Positions 4,770 through 6,713 of a stretch of 6,713 nt of DNA are shown piece after piece. The stretch's first letter is position 1. Each line of letters starts with the position of its first letter. Under the pieces are notes generated by a model that ran no database searches, was not told the DNA's origin, and saw only the letters and a program-made list of their open reading frames with translations. Location of the stretch: contig DGOE01000180.1 of assembly GCA_002389295.1 (NCBI GenBank), positions 1 to 6,713 on the forward strand. Reading direction: 5' to 3'. Origin of the DNA: Flavobacteriales bacterium UBA4474. GTDB lineage: Bacteria > Bacteroidota > Bacteroidia > Flavobacteriales_D > Sanyastnellaceae. The translations under genes were made by a program, and so were the position numbers.

Positions 4770-6713
4770 ATGTCCAAATTGTTACCCCGCTTTTTCGCGG
4801 TTCTTCTTGCGATCGGATGTTGCTCCCAAGGCTGGGCGCAGCTCGCCATTGAGTCCTCCTGCGTAGACGGGACGACCGTTCAGTGCCTCGCAGACCTCGA
4901 TGCCATAACATGTCCTGATGATGCGACTGTTACACTAAATGGAGACCCCATCGGTGATGCATCTTGCATCTTAATCTCTCAAAGGGACTCAGCAGCACAA
5001 TTGTGCACTGCGACTACTGCAAATCCAGTGACAGGATCAAATGCAGGTGCTTTGGTGTTGTACAACATCGATGACATCGATGGTGTGGAATCTGAGTACT
5101 ACGTTCCAACTGGAGCTGGTTTGACTCTGAGTCGGTTTGCGTCTGGTCAGGCCATTCTCAGTGGAACTGTTCAGGGTGTCAACGACGCTTCTGAGCAGTG
5201 GAATGTGTTCCTTGTATACGAGAACATGGTTTCTGACGATGACCACGTCAACGGAGGAGGAGGCCTCAAGTATGATGCCGCCTGTGCTCCGATTGACCCA
5301 GCCAATGTGGACTGGGACATCTATTACATGAACAATTCAATGAGTTTCCTGCAGGGTGAAGGTTCACTGACAGGAAGTCTCTTGGAACTTAACCACGCGC
5401 CATCAAACCAATACTTCGGTTTCCAGGTAGGAGCCGGAGCCAATGACCGCAATTGCAACTTTGGAGCTGGTGGTTGGTTCAGCTGGACCGGTACCGTTCT
5501 GAACGAGGATGCGGCTGGAGCCATGGGTGATGTTCTGGTAGACTTGGATTGCCAAAATCTGACTTATGACCCTTGCACGGCGAGTGTAACCTGTGTTTGT
5601 GCAGGAATCAATCCTGACACGAATGAGTTCGCTGTGTCATTTTGCACGACCACCCGCGAGGATACGACTGGTCCGGAGTTTCAAGACCTTCCGGCTGATA
5701 CGATTTACGTAGCGTGCACCGACGAAATTCCCGCTCCTGAAGTGTTGACTGCGCTCGACAATTGCGAGCCTGAAAACCAAGAGGTGATTACAGCGGTACA
5801 CACCGGAGATTTCATCTTGGCGGCAGATTCAACTGCGCCATGGTGCTATGAGGTAAACCGCACATGGGCAGCCACGGATTTCTGTGGAAACGAAAGCGGC
5901 TTCACTCAAATCATCATCGTCCAAGACTTGTTTGCTCCTGTATGGGACACCTACACTCCTTATGTGATGGAGTCATGCTTGGTCATTCTGACCCAAGATG
6001 AAGCGGAGGACCCCAGCTTGGTGCCCATCACCGCGACTGACAACTGTGATCCCGACTTGGACTACAGCATCGAAGCCCACGAGATTTCCGGTGGATGCCC
6101 CACGACATGGTTGCGTAAGTGGACCGCCACGGACGACTGTGGCAATGCTTCAGTTGTGGTCGAGCAATACGTGCAACTCTACGACGAGACGCCCCCCGCC
6201 ATCACGGCTCCGGCGGACATTAACATCCTCGCTGATGCCGATTGCAACTACAATTCTGACCCCTCTGCTACGGGTTTGCCCATCTACAGCGACCACTGCA
6301 CGGATCAGGCACTGCTTGACGCCAACCTGACTCACTCCGATGTCACGGTGGAAGGTTCCTGCGAAGGGGAGAAGGTGATTACCAGGACATGGACGACCAC
6401 CGACTTCTGCGGAAACAGCAACAGCGACACCCAGATCATTACTGTACTCGACGAAATCGATCCAGTCGGCACGGTGACGGATGATGTTGTCGATTGTGCA
6501 GCCTACGACGCCGGAACCGAATACGGTACGGCCAGCGCTACGGACAACTGCACCAGCGATGTGACCTACACCTGGACGACGGTGACCGACCGCTTGAACG
6601 CTTGCTCGAACATTGAAATCGATGTGAACCTCGTGAATGTGAGCGGTGGAGAAGGAGAGGATTTCACCTACTCCGCTTCCGGTGATCTCACTGAGATTCA
6701 CTTCATCCTGCAC
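4770..6713 (+). CDS. Secreted cysteine-rich protein with tandem HYR/Ig-like repeats (3' end outside window)
   Basis: ATG 4770 opens a frame with no stop for 648 codons, running off the right edge. Residues 1-23 are a signal peptide (Lys3, Arg7, hydrophobic core, GWA/Q cleavage); LAIGC at 13-17 also fits a lipobox loosely, so lipidation at Cys17 is a less likely alternative. Residues 25-95 are cysteine-rich. Residues about 96-260 look like one beta-rich domain (EQWNVFLVYENMVSDD; YFGFQVGAGANDRN; GGWFSWTGTV) that I cannot name. A second cysteine-rich stretch (261-297) leads to four repeats of about 88 residues from 298 on, related to the HYR/Ig-like modules of Bacteroidota surface proteins. I count 27 cysteines after the predicted cleavage site, so folding outside the cytoplasm with disulfides is likely. 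Such proteins usually end in a type IX secretion sorting domain; that end is not visible here, so the export route is inference. No Shine-Dalgarno precedes the start. An adhesin or matrix role is plausible but unproven. Confidence 0.88.
   Translation, partial: MSKLLPRFFAVLLAIGCCSQGWAQLAIESSCVDGTTVQCLADLDAITCPDDATVTLNGDPIGDASCILISQRDSAAQLCTATTANPVTGSNAGALVLYNIDDIDGVESEYYVPTGAGLTLSRFASGQAILSGTVQGVNDASEQWNVFLVYENMVSDDDHVNGGGGLKYDAACAPIDPANVDWDIYYMNNSMSFLQGEGSLTGSLLELNHAPSNQYFGFQVGAGANDRNCNFGAGGWFSWTGTVLNEDAAGAMGDVLVDLDCQNLTYDPCTASVTCVCAGINPDTNEFAVSFCTTTREDTTGPEFQDLPADTIYVACTDEIPAPEVLTALDNCEPENQEVITAVHTGDFILAADSTAPWCYEVNRTWAATDFCGNESGFTQIIIVQDLFAPVWDTYTPYVMESCLVILTQDEAEDPSLVPITATDNCDPDLDYSIEAHEISGGCPTTWLRKWTATDDCGNASVVVEQYVQLYDETPPAITAPADINILADADCNYNSDPSATGLPIYSDHCTDQALLDANLTHSDVTVEGSCEGEKVITRTWTTTDFCGNSNSDTQIITVLDEIDPVGTVTDDVVDCAAYDAGTEYGTASATDNCTSDVTYTWTTVTDRLNACSNIEIDVNLVNVSGGEGEDFTYSASGDLTEIHFILH
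5661..6713 (+). repeat. Four tandem ~88-residue four-cysteine protein repeats
   Basis: Units start at an Asp-x-x-x-Pro boundary: DTTGP (residue 298, base 5661), DLFAP (386, 5925), DETPP (472, 6183) and DEIDP (561, 6450), giving spacings of 88, 86 and 89 residues. The first three each carry four cysteines in the same order: one early, one in a DNC/DHC turn, one mid-unit, and one in a W-x-x-TD-x-CGN motif (TWAATDFCGN, KWTATDDCGN, TWTTTDFCGN). Unit cysteines are 316/332/359/372, 403/426/443/457 and 492/510/531/547. The fourth unit has 576, 594 and 612 but lacks the CGN motif. Similarity is at protein level; the DNA of the units has diverged. Confidence 0.85.

Noticed and set aside
4604..4849. 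81-codon minus-strand open frame over the intergenic gap
   Set aside because: It overlaps the signal-peptide region of the secreted protein antisense, has no recognisable domain, and its amino-acid make-up suggests random AT-rich DNA.
6150..6713. 187-codon minus-strand open frame reaching the right edge
   Set aside because: It lies entirely antisense to the secreted repeat protein, whose frame shows a signal peptide, conserved cysteines and periodic motifs. The antisense product has low-complexity Val/Gly/Arg-rich sequence with no recognisable domain.

Overview
The window looks like chromosomal DNA of a member of the Bacteroidota with GC-rich coding sequence, probably a marine Flavobacteriales-type lineage. 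Four things point there: the FtsK-LolA gene pair, a single-chain fused alpha/beta 2-oxoacid dehydrogenase E1, a large cysteine-rich secreted repeat protein of the kind exported by type IX-secreting bacteria, and the lack of clear Shine-Dalgarno sequences. The phylum assignment is inferred from gene content; the genus cannot be told from this sequence.

Layout. Positions 1-537 (+) hold the C-terminal part of the DNA translocase FtsK, including its DNA-reading gamma domain; its start lies to the left of the window. Seven bases later comes a LolA-like periplasmic lipoprotein carrier (545-1216, +). It meets, tail to tail with a 3-base gap, a PaaE-like flavin/2Fe-2S oxidoreductase (1220-2299, -). 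Upstream of that on the same strand is a fused thiamine-diphosphate-dependent E1 (2406-4502, -), 106 bases away. The 267-base, partly AT-rich gap 4503-4769 separates the E1 from a rightward gene, so it should carry divergent promoters. It contains a Bacteroidota-type -7 box facing the E1, a perfect 13-base palindrome and a weak promoter candidate facing right. From 4770 to the right edge one frame stays open for 648 codons. It encodes a secreted protein with a signal peptide, an N-terminal domain I cannot name, and four tandem repeats of about 88 residues.

How the genes work together. FtsK (chromosome segregation at division) and LolA (lipoprotein delivery to the outer membrane) are housekeeping cell-envelope/division genes probably read as one unit. 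The E1 and the PaaE-like reductase are both redox/acyl-metabolism enzymes on one strand and may be co-transcribed, but nothing in the sequence proves a shared pathway; E2, E3 and the other Paa subunits are absent. The secreted repeat protein is a separate, surface-directed gene.

I see no RNA genes, CRISPR array, insertion sequence, integrase or prophage. Most of the window is ordinary. The least explained parts are the secreted four-cysteine repeat protein and the start/promoter arrangement of the E1.
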